This document shows, piece after piece, positions 35,321-47,470 of a stretch of 64,000 nt of DNA; position 1 is the first letter of the stretch, and each line of letters starts with the position of its first letter. The position numbers and the translations under genes were made by a program. The notes beneath the pieces are model-generated. The model saw only the letters and a list, made by a program, of their open reading frames with translations. It searched no databases and was not told where the DNA came from. Source of the DNA: Membranipora membranacea (lineage: Eukaryota; Bryozoa; Gymnolaemata; Cheilostomatida; Membraniporidae); the NCBI GenBank assembly GCA_914767715.1, contig OU612069.1:25789387-25853386 (forward strand), in the 5' to 3' direction.

Positions 35321-36020
35321 ACAGAGTAAGGATATACAGAGGGAAACTTCAATGATCGTTATAGTGCCTGAGGTTTTTATCCACTGGAGGAAATTCATCA
35401 ATCTGGCCACCTGCCAATTTCAGAGTATATATAAGTTACAGTGGAGTTTTTTCATGCAGACATAGCCACCTTTGATAGGCCATAATTCATTCTGTATTTT
35501 TCCTAAAGACTGATTTTCAACTTTTCTGAAATGTCCAATCTTCAAGCTATACACCATATTATTGTCATTTTTTGCTAGGATACATAGGCTATGAGTAATC
35601 CAGGTTTTTAAAAAGAGTTTTATCATATAGATTTACATGGGGCTTAGGTCAATGCACTGACATTTCCTAATTTTGATGACCAGCCGTCTATCAATTGTCA
35701 CATGTAAATCTATATGAAAAAAGTCATTTTAACAACCTGGATTACTCTTAGCCTATGAATCCTAGCACAAAATGACAATAATATGGTGTATAGATTGAAG
35801 GTTGGACATTCCAACAAAGTTAGAAATCAGTCTTTAGAATAAATACAGAATGAGTTATGGCCCATCAAAGGTAGGGATGTCTGCAGGAAAAATGTCATTA
35901 TAACATATAGAGATAATGAGTTTTTGGCATCCAGCTGTGCACAATTTCCCCCCAGTGAATCAAAAACCGCAGGCACTATAACTATCATTGAACTGTCCTC
36001 TCTGTATATCCTTACTCTGT
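35321..36020. repeat. Long terminal inverted repeat element, ~320-bp arms
   Basis: The left end ACAGAGTAAGGATATACAGA is matched by TCTGTATATCCTTACTCTGT at the right end. Complementarity continues inward to about 35640 and 35700, leaving a ~60 bp centre. Related sequence occurs singly at about 40720-40800. No transposase is present. Confidence 0.85.
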
Positions 36021-36023
36021 GAT

Positions 36024-37290
36024 TATATTTTAGTGTCATTATGCCCTATGCACCATCACGGCGATATTATGCAGGTCGGCAAACTTTTCAATCTGATCAA
36101 AACCTACCCAGCAGCGGTTAAATAAATAAAAAACTCTTTACCATAAAGTGAAGCACACTCTGAACCTACAGTTACATAATACCCAGCCTATTTTCACTCA
36201 ATCGTAGTTTCGAATGAAAACGTTAGCCAATGTGTTTATGGACAGTAAGGTGTCACTAAATTTTCAACCTTTTAAATAGAAAGTCATTCATCAACTCTCA
36301 TTCAACTCATCGTAGTGTTCATTGCTTGGATCAGAAGCTAACGTATTGAATTGCAGAGTCGAAATCTTATTGAAAATAAACGAACTGTCCCTTATTTGTG
36401 TTTTCACTGGTTCATATAATCCGATCATAAGCCCCCTGGATTGTACTATGTGACAGATGATATCAAACAAATGCCTGAAGGTCTTTCAGTACTAGCTGTT
36501 TAACAAAATGGTGTCCATTTTCGATTACCACTAATTTCTTTTAATTTATCCTAATTAATAAAATCTTAAGGGGCTTGATGCAATTTTAGAAAGTTTTTGT
36601 TTCTGTGTTTAATGAGAAAACAAAAATCAAATTTGAAATACAGGTTGCCGAGATATTCACATGTAAAGACCATTTTCGGAAAAATTGCACAAAACCACTT
36701 TGATCCAAACGATGCAACAATCTCAATTAATTCACCCTGAAACCTTTTGAAATTTCAAGGTTAACGGTTATAGCTGGACAGTTCTGAGGGTCAATTTCTG
36801 TTTCCTAGTTACACATATAATGCACATAGAGTACACAGATTACACATTTGTGTTCAAAACTACTTTGGTTTGATTAAGTTTAAGTTAAAACAAATGAGCG
36901 CCAAGAAGCAACCGCTTATCATTCAGGTAGTAAATACATTTATTGATTTATTTAATTTCTTTGCTGCTTAAACTCGTAACAGGTGATATGAATCATGTAA
37001 AGCATGCATTTCAAGTTAATAAAAACAAAAATATTTCATGAAAAGAGATTGGCAAAATCGAATTGCGAAACAAGATTAACAAAAATATACCCAACTGTGA
37101 TAAACGTCATTGAACAAATATTATAAAGAGGTCAATTAGAGTTAATGGGTACAGCTTGATTATATATTAAACTCAAACAGCTCGCCTCTATAAGGGTGAT
37201 TTTCAATTACTGTCAGAGAAGTGTGAGTACCTGTTACACATAAAGCGTCCTAACTGTTAAGGGTCATAGCGATAGATGGAATGTATGACT
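36024..37290. other. Region without visible genes
   Basis: AT-rich sequence with only chance frames. No exon, RNA gene or repeat family was recognised. Confidence 0.5.
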
Positions 37291-37299
37291 GAAACTTAT

Positions 37300-38240
37300 T
37301 ACTTCTTGGTAGATATAGTGTCAAAGATGATTCCAACTGTTACCACATAGGCAACTATCGTAATCACCAGGAATACATTGGTACCCGTCCTGCCCACGAT
37401 ATAATAGACACAGCCAGTCACAATGATAATCGCACGTTTCTCCTGAATACAGCTTGATTATATTATATTCGATCAGCTGGAATCTATCAGCGTCGTCAGT
37501 CTGACTGCTGCTTCTCTGAGCTGTAAATATAAAATTGTGGATATGATAACTTCTAGTAGGATTTCTTTAAGAACATGCACTGAACCCATGATGAGGCATG
37601 ATATAATAGTATTCTCATGACACCTATTGTTGTAATTTATACCCTCTTCAAAATGTCTAATGGGAAGAGCAAACCTGTAGTTTTACAGTTTTCCACATTA
37701 TAACCTGCGGAAACTACTCCATTATATTGAGTTTGTAAAGTACACTTAAATACGTACGCATTGATGCCAGTAGAACAGCAACCAGGAGAAATGAGACGGT
37801 CAAGAAATTGTTACTCATGATCCTTGCCTTGATTCTTTGATCTAAAGAAGATAATTTGTTGGTTTCAGTCAATCAATCAAACAGAACCCATCGTCGCAGG
37901 AGACAAAGTGTTCTCCTCCATTTTGATGAAACAGACCAGATAAACGGTACCCACAGCCCACACTGTGCACAGGATAATTATAGCAACAAAGAACTCGATA
38001 TTCATGCTAAATGATAATAGAAATGATGTGTATTTGCAAAGAGGCAGAAGTAATTTCAAGATAAAGTTTTAATTTGAAACAATAAACAAACAATTCTCCT
38101 GACAGAATTAGAGGACAGAACTCTTACAGATCGCAGGGACAAGTATTCCTGTACAATAACTTACCTCAATTGATATAAGAAATTATGAGAGGTTCTAAGA
38201 TTAGCGTTGATAGTGAGCTCTTGGTGCAGCTGTATCTTGT
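37300..38240 (-). CDS. Candidate secreted six-cysteine, defensin-like peptide gene
   Basis: Minus-strand model: a non-coding first exon ending at 38165 (donor GAG/GTAAGT), an exon with the ATG at 37818 ending at 37758 (phase 1), and a last exon from 37520 (acceptor TTATATTTACAG) to a TGA near 37320. The product begins with a signal peptide (MSNNFLTVSFLLVAVLLASM), then a Ser/Asp-rich stretch, then about 35 residues with cysteines spaced C-x3-C-x3-C-x10-C-x7-C-x1-C. The C-x3-C and C-x-C pairs match the CS-alpha-beta fold of defensin-type antimicrobial peptides. The +1 frame over the last exon is also open and hydrophobic, so a membrane protein cannot be excluded. Cys codons in one frame naturally give Val in the next, so the phase match with the signal exon is the main argument. 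Confidence 0.5.
37877..38006 (-). CDS. Small membrane or signal-peptide exon, alternative first coding exon
   Basis: An exon starting at 38006 after a good acceptor (TCTATTATCATTTAG) opens with an ATG at 38005. It encodes 42 residues with one strong hydrophobic segment (FFVAIIILCTVWAVGTVYLV) and a stop at 37877. It lies between the non-coding exon (to 38165) and the signal exon at 37818. It may be an alternative start, a small membrane peptide, or an upstream reading frame. No donor inside it is convincing. Confidence 0.3.
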
Positions 38241-38264
38241 GATTTAAGATCTGTTTACAGCTGG

Positions 38265-38272
38265 CTTATATA
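38265..38272 (-). promoter_or_regulatory. TATA box for the 37-38 kb gene
   Basis: On the minus strand CTATATAAGCC lies about 30 bp upstream of the presumed start of the non-coding first exon (about 38240). Confidence 0.5.
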
Positions 38273-38279
38273 GTACCTA

Positions 38280-40112
38280 ATTATGGTATCAGAATGATTG
38301 AGGCACACATGGGTCTCTGCCAATGTTAAGTTCTTGCGATAGTCACATAAATCTATACTACAATTTTTTGCATATTGCTTCTTGCAAGTTTTTGCTTTTA
38401 ATGTGGAATTAGGCGCAAACTCCATATTATTGGCGCAGTTATCCTCAAAAACTCACCATAAAGCTTGTCAAGTATATGACAACCTGTGATTTGTGAGCAA
38501 TCAAGAAGAGGAAGAAATATCACATATAAATGATTTATGTTGTAATCAACCCTCAAATGGCTTACGCTGAAAATGATTGTAATTCCAAGAATAAGCCTCA
38601 ATCTGCCAACCTTGATTGTCCCCAACTCTAAACACGATTAGTGTTTGGTGCTGTTTTATGATAACATGTGCGGGTGCGAATAGACATAGACATCTTATCC
38701 CCAACTCTAATAGACATCTAATAGGGGGCTTCAGACAACTTATGTGGCAGCTGAGCCCTATTTTTGCACACAATAAACACCTACAGTTTTGCCCATCCAG
38801 CTTCAAATTTTGCCAACTGAACTAGATTCATACCTGATCTTCTCTTTGGGAGTAGTATGAACAACAGCAGTTGATCCTATGACATAGAAAGCTTCCAACA
38901 GCCAGCACAAGAGTTTTGGCTTTTTGTAGCCATTATTTTGAAAATCGCTAGATGCAGCTGGTCTGACCTCAGTTATTCTATCATGCTTGGTTTGTTTTGA
39001 AGCACTTTGATTGAACAGTCACTCCTGAAAATTGCTAGATGCAGCTGGTGTCACCTATTTTACTGTAATATGATTGGTTTGTTTTGAAACACTATGATTA
39101 TATATCTAAATATCTATGGTTTATTTTTCAATGGTTCAAAGGTTAATATGTAAAAGGGCAGTCATACCTGAGTAAATCATTTAAGCCTAAGTGCCTGAGC
39201 AAAATGTTTAAAATCTGTTTCAAAAGAAATATAAATGATTCAAATCCTTTTCTATGGTTCAAAGGCTAATAACCAAAAGGTAGAAATACCTTTCGTTTAA
39301 TTCTGAACTCGTAGGAGCCACACCCAAAACAAATATTCTACAGCCAATAGGCCACTTGTGATTTCCATTTGAACTTGAATTTGAATTTTTGGGCCAGGAA
39401 TTGTAAAATTTCAAATTTTAAGGTAATGCTTGCTATCGACAGTCAATACACCTTATAAATTGCCTAGGCTGAAATTCAAAGAGCTGCTCTAACCAAGGAG
39501 CAACAGCTCTGACCTGACCATAGTCTATTAATTACAAAGATATCTAGGAATTTTAATGATACTGAGTAGTCACCTTCGGTTGTGTCTATAAAGGAAGTTT
39601 CTCCAAAGTGAATTGCCCTAGGATGACGAGTGGATGACGATGTGGGAGAACAAACTTTTGTGCATTTACACAAACAGCTTTGATGCTGATTTTTACATGA
39701 AACATTAGCTGGGGAATCAACTAGCAACAATAAACCGACACATATCAGAACAATAATTATCTGTTAGCTAAGTGGGATAGGTTGGGGGTCGTTATGGGAT
39801 TAGGAAACGGCCTTTCCAAAAAAACGGAAGAATATGGCTTAAAAGAATAAAATTTGATTGCCCGTCTAACTAATTAGGAGATACACATGAAGAAAAGAGA
39901 GGTTTCATGATTCTTCTGGATAGGTAGGCTAGCACAACATGTCATACACACAGACAGTTACAGCATTACTACAAAAAAGCCTCAGCAGCAAATAGAGGAT
40001 TAAATCAAATCTCTGAGATTCATGCAGCAACCGCTATGTTATATTTTTAAAATTTAATCCACGCCTAGTAAATATGCCATATCACAGTTGTACATGGGTT
40101 TTAAACACTTAC
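38280..40112. other. Mostly non-coding, with chance frames
   Basis: Several minus-strand frames occur (38398-38806, 39476-39760). The one at 39574-39760 has an acceptor-like CTTAGCTAACAG, a hydrophobic start and five cysteines, but no exon in matching phase supplies a start codon. Two similar blocks, GCTAGATGCAGCTGGT at about 38947 and 39029, form a short direct repeat. Confidence 0.4.
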
Positions 40113-40202
40113 ATTTAAGTTGCCTGCTCTTATTGGCATAATGAATAATATATCCCAAGACCAATGAAATGAATGAGGCAGTTGTTACAATAATTACACC
40201 CT
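40113..40202 (-). CDS. Candidate transmembrane exon of an unknown gene
   Basis: A 90-nt minus-strand segment flanked by an excellent acceptor (TTACTCTCCCTCCACTAG) and a consensus donor (GTAAGT) encodes one membrane helix (GVIIVTTASFISLVLGYIIH) followed by a basic tail (NKSRQLK). Entry and exit are both phase 1, so the exon is symmetrical. In phase 1 the next acceptor at 39760 would give a short cytoplasmic tail and a stop. No extracellular exon was identified upstream. Confidence 0.35.
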
Positions 40203-40719
40203 CTAGTGGAGGGAGAGTAACTGATGCACAAATGCAAGCAAATGGATCAAACTTGATCTAGCGTCACTCTGACAAATGAACTAAGCTCTGTTCTGACCTC
40301 CTGAGCCGAACAGCTTTGTATCATTTCTGCAGTCAAATATTGCCAAAGACCAAAGTTTTGGAGAAGACCTGTGATACGGTCCCAATATACCAACGATATG
40401 GAAGAGGCAGTTTTTCCAATAATCACCCATTATTGACATGCCTCAGTTTTTCACAGAACATATTGCTGTTGCAAACAAATCCCCTCATACTTTTCCTATC
40501 CCTACCTTCCACCGCACCATTATTAGAGTTGGGTCCTGAGGTGTCAGTTCTAGTATTAGAGTGGCAAATATTAAGCTAGAGCACTAACGCCTAGCTCTCT
40601 ACCTTAGGAATACTATCCTTGAACAATTTCCAACTGACAGGTTAGCTTTACTGCTATGAACATGTTAGTTGATAAATAATCAAACAAGTAATATTTTAGC
40701 TGACATGCAAAAATACACA

Positions 40720-42400
40720 CTGAGGATAGATAGAAATTACAGTTCAATGATAGTTGTAGCACCTGTAGTTTTTAGCCACACAGGAAAATTAAAACAAAAG
40801 GCTAGAAGTAAGATGCGATTGATGTGTAGTTGAGGTAGCTGTATTAAGTAAAGAGGGTGACTAAATGTTAGCAAGCATCCATATTAGCGTAACGGTGCAA
40901 TAGCTTCAAGTGAATCTGAGTTTTAATTGTTATTAGTTACTGTTTTCTAGCTGGCTGCTCATAAAAATCAAACTTCAAATACAAAGGTAAAGGGTCACTA
41001 CACAATTACTAGTTCGCCCTTGTGTGCCTCGAGGGCACAGGCCTCCTTTTCTTACTGGTTGTGGGGGTCTGTGGAGTGGGGAAGAAGAGGAGATATCTTT
41101 TCTATTTTCACGCAGCTGGAAATCAACCCAAGATCAATGAGCTCGACCCCAAATATTTTTACCCCAGATTTTTACTTGCCAACCTAAGACCTAAAACAAA
41201 TTTTGCGCTTCGCGCAGATCTGGGGTTTAATGATAAACTAAATTCGCCCCTGGCCCAATTGATGTGTCTATTTGCATATGCCCCCAAGCCTACAGGTTTT
41301 GATGTTCCTCAGTTTAAATACTGCAGCAATTCACTGACTACTGGGCTTCTGTGTGACACCACTTTACATTAAATACTGGACGGTATATTGAAGGTGTTGA
41401 TCTCTCAATGACTGTATGTAGGTTGCACTTTATGAGCTATCCATTATCCAGACAACGCCCCTCTGTTTGATCTGAATCACATGCTAGTTTATATCCAGCG
41501 ACAATATGATGAAAACATATTTGTCATGCTTATGTCTGTATGGAGTTACCCCATTCTGCTTTGTTTGCAAATAAATAATAATTTTATAGCTGGCTGCTTA
41601 TAAAAATCAAATCTCAAATACAAAGTGACCTCGGAAAAGAGTAATGGGAAATCAAGCGAATGTCTTTGTCATTCACCCTATGCTCAGTTGATATGTCTAT
41701 TTGCATATGCCCCAAAATACACAGGTCTTGAAGTTCCTGAGTCTAAATACTGCAGCAGTTCACTGACTACTGGGCTTATGTGCCAGACAGTGTATTGAAG
41801 GTGTTGATCTCTTTAAGAGCTATCCATTATCTGATCACTGATTACTATCCAACTGATTACCACCTGCCATAAGTCGTTTGTAGAATTGGTCATCACCTAC
41901 CATCTGGTGCTGATCTATAACCATCTTGACGCTGACATCAAGAGAAAACTCAAATGTGTGATATAAATATCCGAGTACTTATCCGGTGACCTAACCTTTA
42001 CCTCCATAGATGAGATGAACTCGATGCCAATTAACTCAAAATCAAACGCCATATGATAGCCTTCAAAGATGAGCCCCTTCTCGAGCTCATCACACTCCCC
42101 TCATGTCGCTATCAAACCATCAGATATCGAGTTCAGCTTCGTGCCAAATGTGTTAGAGCAAATGTGATTCATCGTCTTAGCAGTGTTTTTCAGATATAAT
42201 CAGTCTTATTATATTTTTATATTATATTTTTTCTTGACTTTATTGTAAAACATTTTGAAACTTTTACCAGAGCACCCTACATAAACACTTTTGTTTCTCG
42301 GAAGATGAGATCAATACACATACATCCAGATAATGCCCCTGTTTGACCTGAATCACAGGTTAGTGTATATCCAGCAACAATATGTTGAAAGCGGATCACC
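40720..42400 (+). repeat. Local duplicated blocks
   Basis: Several blocks occur twice in the same order: CTGGCTGCT...ATAAAAATCAAA (40952, 41589), TATTTGCATATGCCCC (41269, 41698) with the following ACTGCAGCA and TTCACTGACTACTGGGCTT, and GTATATTGAAGGTGTTGATCT (41382, 41792). A CCAGACAACGCCCCT-like block at 41453 recurs at 42327. This is an old tandem duplication of about 0.4-0.6 kb, with no supported gene. Confidence 0.7.
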
Positions 42401-42899
42401 AAATGTTTAAAGGAAAGCTGGAATACATAACTAATACTTGTTGTCAACGAAATTTGCAAAGGGACAATCCTTGAGCAACTGTTTCCAGCTGTATTCATGG
42501 GTAATCTGAGACTCTCATACTTGGCAATGATGTCCCCTTTATCACAATAAAAAAACAAAATACCTAGAATTTATTTAATTTTCTTTGTAGGTGATTCTAA
42601 GATTAATTACGCTATAAATAACGCAACATATTATTTTCTTTGCTCGCAGGTTTGGCATCCACAAACTGCATTGCATAAGCTCTTTTATTTTTTTTAAATT
42701 TATTTGTTTAAAGAGGTTTTCTAGAAAGTAGTTAAAAAGTAACTTGTTGACCTCTACACACAGCTAAATACAAATAAAAGGGGTTATACACAAATAAATG
42801 ACGATGTTCTAGAAATGGGAAAGTAAGTTATATTATATGGCTTTATAGAAAAAGAAAATGATAAATATATATATATATATATTAAATTATTGTTCTTGT

Positions 42900-44400
42900 C
42901 ACGATTATTATCAAACGTATTAGTTAAAAGATAGTAGGCTGTCAGCCGTTTTACATTTCAGTCTGAAATTGTGCAGCAGAATTAAGAGAGCTGTTTTGCC
43001 AAAATGTGTCCTAAAGGAAGGTTTTATTACTGAACATTTACTTCTAAGGGAGCGTTGGTGTTTTTTGGACTTTTGCATCAGGCGAAGAATATGCTTTGAT
43101 GCTTTATTTTTAAATATTTTCTTATGTGTAAATTTGTGAAATAGGCAATGTCTTCTACTTTTTAGGGTGGGTAAGTTTAAGAGTGATCTACCAGTTGTGA
43201 CAGAAAACTTTTTAGGTGCAAAAATTATGATTCTTATAGCTTTATTCTGAACTTTTTCAATTGTGTCGGATGTTTTTTGATTGCCTTCTAGGTAGATAGA
43301 TGAGCAGTATTCTAAGATAGGCCTGACAAGAATTTTGTAAGACCTTCAGGCTTCCTCAACGTTCATGTATTTTTTCAGTTTTGAAAGTAGGCATATTACT
43401 TTGTTTGCTTTGGTTGCCGTTTCATTGGCATGGATATGGAAAGATAAATCAGTATCCAGGGTAACCCCCAGTACATTGATAGAGAGTTTTGTCTCAATTT
43501 TTGAGTTTTGAAAATTGATGTGGTAAAAGTTTTTAATGTTTCTGTTGGAAAAATGAAGAATTGTGTTTTTTCAATGTTGAGTCTCAGTAAGTGGCTATGA
43601 TACCAATCTGATGCTTTCTTTAGCAGAGAATTGGACTCTACTAGTACTTCATCTATGCTTGTGGCTGTACTGTAGATTAGCGTATCATCTGCATAAGCGA
43701 ATGAATTGTCAAATGTTGCTAGCAATCCATTGATGGCTAAGTTAAAGAGGACAGGACCCAGAATGGAGCCTTGAGGTACCCCACAGGTGATTGTTTGTGA
43801 ATTAGATCGTTACAACCCCACTTTCATAACTTGGGATCGGTTTTGAAGATATGATCGAAGTAGTGCTGTTGCAGAACTGGAGGATTGTTTTTTATCCAAT
43901 ATGTATAGAAGGAGTTTGTGATTGATTGTATCAGATACTTTTCGGACATCTAGGGATAAGGCTCCAATGTAACATGGAGTGGAGTGGTCAAGTTTAATTT
44001 TTAATTGTTGCAGCACAGATAGCAACATTTGTTCGGTTGAATAATTCTGACGAAAGCCGAATTGTTGGTCTGAAAATAGGTTGTGTTTCTCTATGTAAGA
44101 CATCATCTGATTTTTCATGTCAAGTTCAAATATCTTTGACAGAATTGGAAGCGAGGATATTGGTCGATAATTTGACGGGCCACAGTTTTTACCCTTTTTA
44201 TGAATTGGCTTGACAAGGGCAGATTTAAAACAGTCAGGGAAGATTGATTTTTGATAGCATTCATTGACCAGATTGGATAGCGGGTAGGCAAATAAGTCAA
44301 CTAGTATTTTATAAATAATTGCTGGTATGCCACTTAGACCACTCGCTTGTCTGAATTGAGTGAATTTATGAGCAAAGTTATTGTTCTACTAGTGATTGGA
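42900..44400 (-). mobile_element. Decayed LINE fragment with reverse transcriptase
   Basis: Minus-strand frames 44300-44115, 44118-43810 and 43725-43396 give an RT with FGFRQNYSTEQM, SLDVRKVSDTINHKLL (motif A, changed) and FAYADDTLIYSTA (motif C). Decayed frames continue to about 42930 with the typical C-terminal region. A TA-repeat at 42866-42888 follows its 3' end. At least three frame breaks and the 5' truncation make it inactive. A Jockey/CR1-like clade is possible. Confidence 0.85.
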
Positions 44401-44793
44401 CTGAAAGAGAATTTGAAAGAATTTGTTTCTGTAGGAATGTTTTTACGCAACAATGATTGTGAAATGCGTAACAAAATGTACCCCTTGAGTTTGTTTTAAA
44501 TGAAAGACCAATAAATCATAAGCAAAGAAACGAGCACTATAATGTGATGTGACAGTATTTGAGATAAGCACTTCAAAATAAACATCAATCTTTTTTACAG
44601 CTTAATGTCGTGCAAAGGAACTATATAAACCAGATACAACTGATCATAACTCACAAGTTTCAGCTGCACAAACAGATGTCAGTACCGAAAATGGGCACTT
44701 GAGATATGTAGTTATATTTAGCCAGCCGCAGAAGTCAGAGGGTACAGATAGATATGAAAACAAATGCACCCAGTGAATTCCATGGTATTTAGT

Positions 44794-45336
44794 AATCACA
44801 AGCATAAACAGACAACAGAGTTGCACCAAAATGACCCCAGTAGGAGCAATAGAATTGGCAATATAAGAAGCCATCAATCAAATAATCCTAATAATGCTAG
44901 ACCGACTGATAGATATGGTCAGGGTGGTTACTCTAATCCATCACAATATAGACCACAAATCCCATCAGGGAGACACGGCTATAATAACAACATGCAGCCC
45001 TTTAGAAATAAGCGTAGACAGTTCCAAAACAGGGGTAATCCCCCAAGATATAACCAACAGTCAAATTCCAACAACCAAGCCAATTTCAACCCACAGGAAT
45101 CAAGAATTTTGGAACCAGACAACCAAGTACTAATAAGAGAACTGATCCTGAAAGGACTATTAGAGAGTATGCTAGGCAAAATTTACAGCCATCAAATAAC
45201 TTAAATCACCGGGGGACACAACAATATAGTAAGTGTTTAAGGATGGGTCATAATGCTTTCACATGTAGACGCACACAAGAACAAGTTGCACATTTGGCAT
45301 CAGTAAGCATGTTGAGAAGTGAAAAAAACAGATAGA
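44794..45336 (+). pseudogene. gag C-terminus of element B
   Basis: The frame 44764-45204 encodes an Asn/Gln/Arg/Gly-rich nucleocapsid-like region, nearly identical to 23618-23410 on the minus strand. After a stop at about 45202, another frame continues with a degenerate zinc-knuckle: a CLRMGHNAFTC-like stretch where the first cysteine of CCHC appears as Tyr. The N-terminal gag is deleted. Confidence 0.7.
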
Positions 45337-45398
45337 AATGCAACATTCTGGTAATAACACACCAAAACGGAAGGATTGTCAAAACAAGTAAGCCACCA

Positions 45399-46193
45399 GT
45401 GGTGTCTGATATTCTTCAAGAATGGCGTCAAAACTCTTGTTTGAGTGATTATGAGAACACATCCACACAATGGATGGACATAGATTTGCGGAAAAAGAAG
45501 AAACACAAAAATCAAGGTACAAGACATGATCAAACAACATTACAAGATGTGAAAGTAATGACAAATGAGCATACCAAACCGACTGCAACCTTGGAATCAG
45601 TAACTTCCCAACATGATTACCACCTGCAGGTGCTACAGCTTAGCTAAAGTACAGGATCAGTTGCTCTGAACCGATTACACAGTAATAATTATAGATCAGT
45701 AGGGTGTTACCATAAGGAATGGACAGCTGCAGAGCAACTATCACCAAACCATGAAAGAGAAGCTGAAGCACTAATAGCAGCAATCAAACATTAGGAGGTA
45801 GGATTCAACCAGTACGGGGCAAAAATTTCTATTACCATCAGTGATTATAGGATTTGGGATATACTATGTGAAAAATTGAAACACAAGCTATCCAGTTCAG
45901 AGGTTAACATATTTGGAAGTGTATCGAAGACAAATGGCAACAATGGGTTAGTGTTAAGGTTCCGTAGGCGCGATGATGCCTATAATTTGGCTCAAACAAG
46001 GAAGGCGGGAACTTCCAATATGAAATCCTCACAAGATAAAGCTGTTCAAGTTAACACAACAGATAAGTTAGGGCGCATCAGTAGGAAATCTGTAGAAACA
46101 GAGACATATGTACCTAACACCTTGGCATTAATGTTTGGAGTCAAATGCGTGATGACAATATTGCTATTAGTATTACCAAAATCAATTAAATAA
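45399..46193 (+). pseudogene. Unrecognised coding remnants of element B between gag and env-like frame
   Basis: The frames 45399-45647 (Lys-rich, with QEWRQNSCLSDYEN) and 45876-46193 (basic, then a hydrophobic end) lie between the nucleocapsid and the env-like frame. Neither shows RT, RNase H or integrase motifs. They may be parts of one broken ORF. Confidence 0.4.
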
Positions 46194-46204
46194 TGAAATT
46201 GATG

Positions 46205-46945
46205 GTATAGATTCACACTCACCCTTGTTGATGAAATTAGAGCAAACTTCTGCATGTCCACAATACAAGCAATCCAATCATAGTATACAGGAAATTGACT
46301 TGAAGGTCTTCCAGCTGCAAGTTCAATATAAAGGACGCTAATATTCAGTCCAAATGCATGAATAGAGTACCTATCAAGTTTAGTTGGAACGGCAAACATG
46401 ATACAACAGGATATCTTGATCCATTGACAAATTTAATTCACAAGAATGCAATTGAGATTGATTGTCATATAAGGACCTCGACAGTTTTCAGCATAAATGG
46501 TACCACTTTTGAGTATATGTGGCATGATGGCAGTTACAAGACATTGGGACCGATCATCGAGGTGAAGACCAAAGCATTCCATCCAAATGTTATATTCCAA
46601 CCCTTACCACTAAATTATTGTAAGGAAAGTTCGGAATTAATTCCGATTCCAAATATATACTCAAAGGGTGAATTAGTAAACGACTTTGTTGAAACTATAG
46701 CCACTGAAAGAAGAGAGATGAGGAGACTTGGTCTATGGCCGAATGCAGGTGGTATAAATGGGACTAGTGCTATAAAAGTACCTCAATTAAATTTTCTCGA
46801 CTGGTTTAATTCAGGCTGGCATCATATATTTCAATATTGGACAATTGCAGTGAACACCCTTCTAACATTGTTTGTGGTTTTAGTGTTGTTACAATGCTCC
46901 TTCAACGGGTTAAGAAGTCTACTTCTTTTAAGTCTGAGGAGATGA
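46205..46945 (+). pseudogene. Env-like membrane protein remnant of element B
   Basis: The frame 46358-46945 encodes a 195-residue segment with a predicted N-glycosylation site, Trp-rich patches and a C-terminal membrane anchor (YWTIAVNTLLTLFVVLVLLQ) near 46830-46890, followed by a basic tail. A shorter related frame lies upstream (46200-46340), separated by a frameshift. The position near the 3' end and the membrane anchor suggest a retroviral-type envelope stump. No fusion peptide or receptor-binding part can be identified, and the family is unknown. Confidence 0.5.
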
Positions 46946-47470
46946 ATCCACTTTACATGATGAATGAAGACACAGAAGCATATGAGTACTCACTAGGAGA
47001 GCACACCTGGGAGAATACTTTGTTTCACTTACCAGTCATACCAGTAGAGCTGTACAACCCAGATAAGTTTTACACAAATGACCAAAATTCTTTCCTAACC
47101 GAGGTGTTGTTAGATACTGGAGCATGTCATAGTCTGATCCCATATAATGTAGCAGAGGTGCTGCAATATGTTATCACCCCTACTGATGTAAGGCCTCGCT
47201 CTATATCTAACCATGCTGTTGAGCTAGAAGGACAAACAGATTTGTTTATAAGAATTGGTGATATAACTTTTTCACAAACCTTTCTAGTAGGAGAGATCTA
47301 CTTCTTCGGAAATCCTCCTAGGCTTACGTATAACATGGATTTTTGACTATGTTTCTTTCCATATCAAGGAAGGATTTGTAGATTTTGGAGGGCAGCGAGT
47401 AGATTTAGTACCATTGCCACGTAGTGCAACACCAAGAATGCTGGCTGAGTCTAAGTCAGAAGACTAAGTA
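46837..47470 (+). pseudogene. Retropepsin-like protease of element B
   Basis: The frame 46837-47346 overlaps the end of the env-like frame by about 110 nt in another register; a methionine at 46942 is a possible start. It contains the aspartic protease motif VLLDTGACHSL at about 47104-47136, followed by the expected strand pattern. A frameshift at about 47335 separates the end of the domain, where FVDFGGQRVDL is readable up to a TAA near 47466. The location after the env-like ORF, not between gag and RT, is unusual. It is disabled by the frameshift. Confidence 0.65.

Noticed and set aside
39574-39760. Secreted cysteine-rich peptide on the minus strand
   Set aside because: It has a hydrophobic start and several cysteines, but no methionine or in-phase upstream exon was found.
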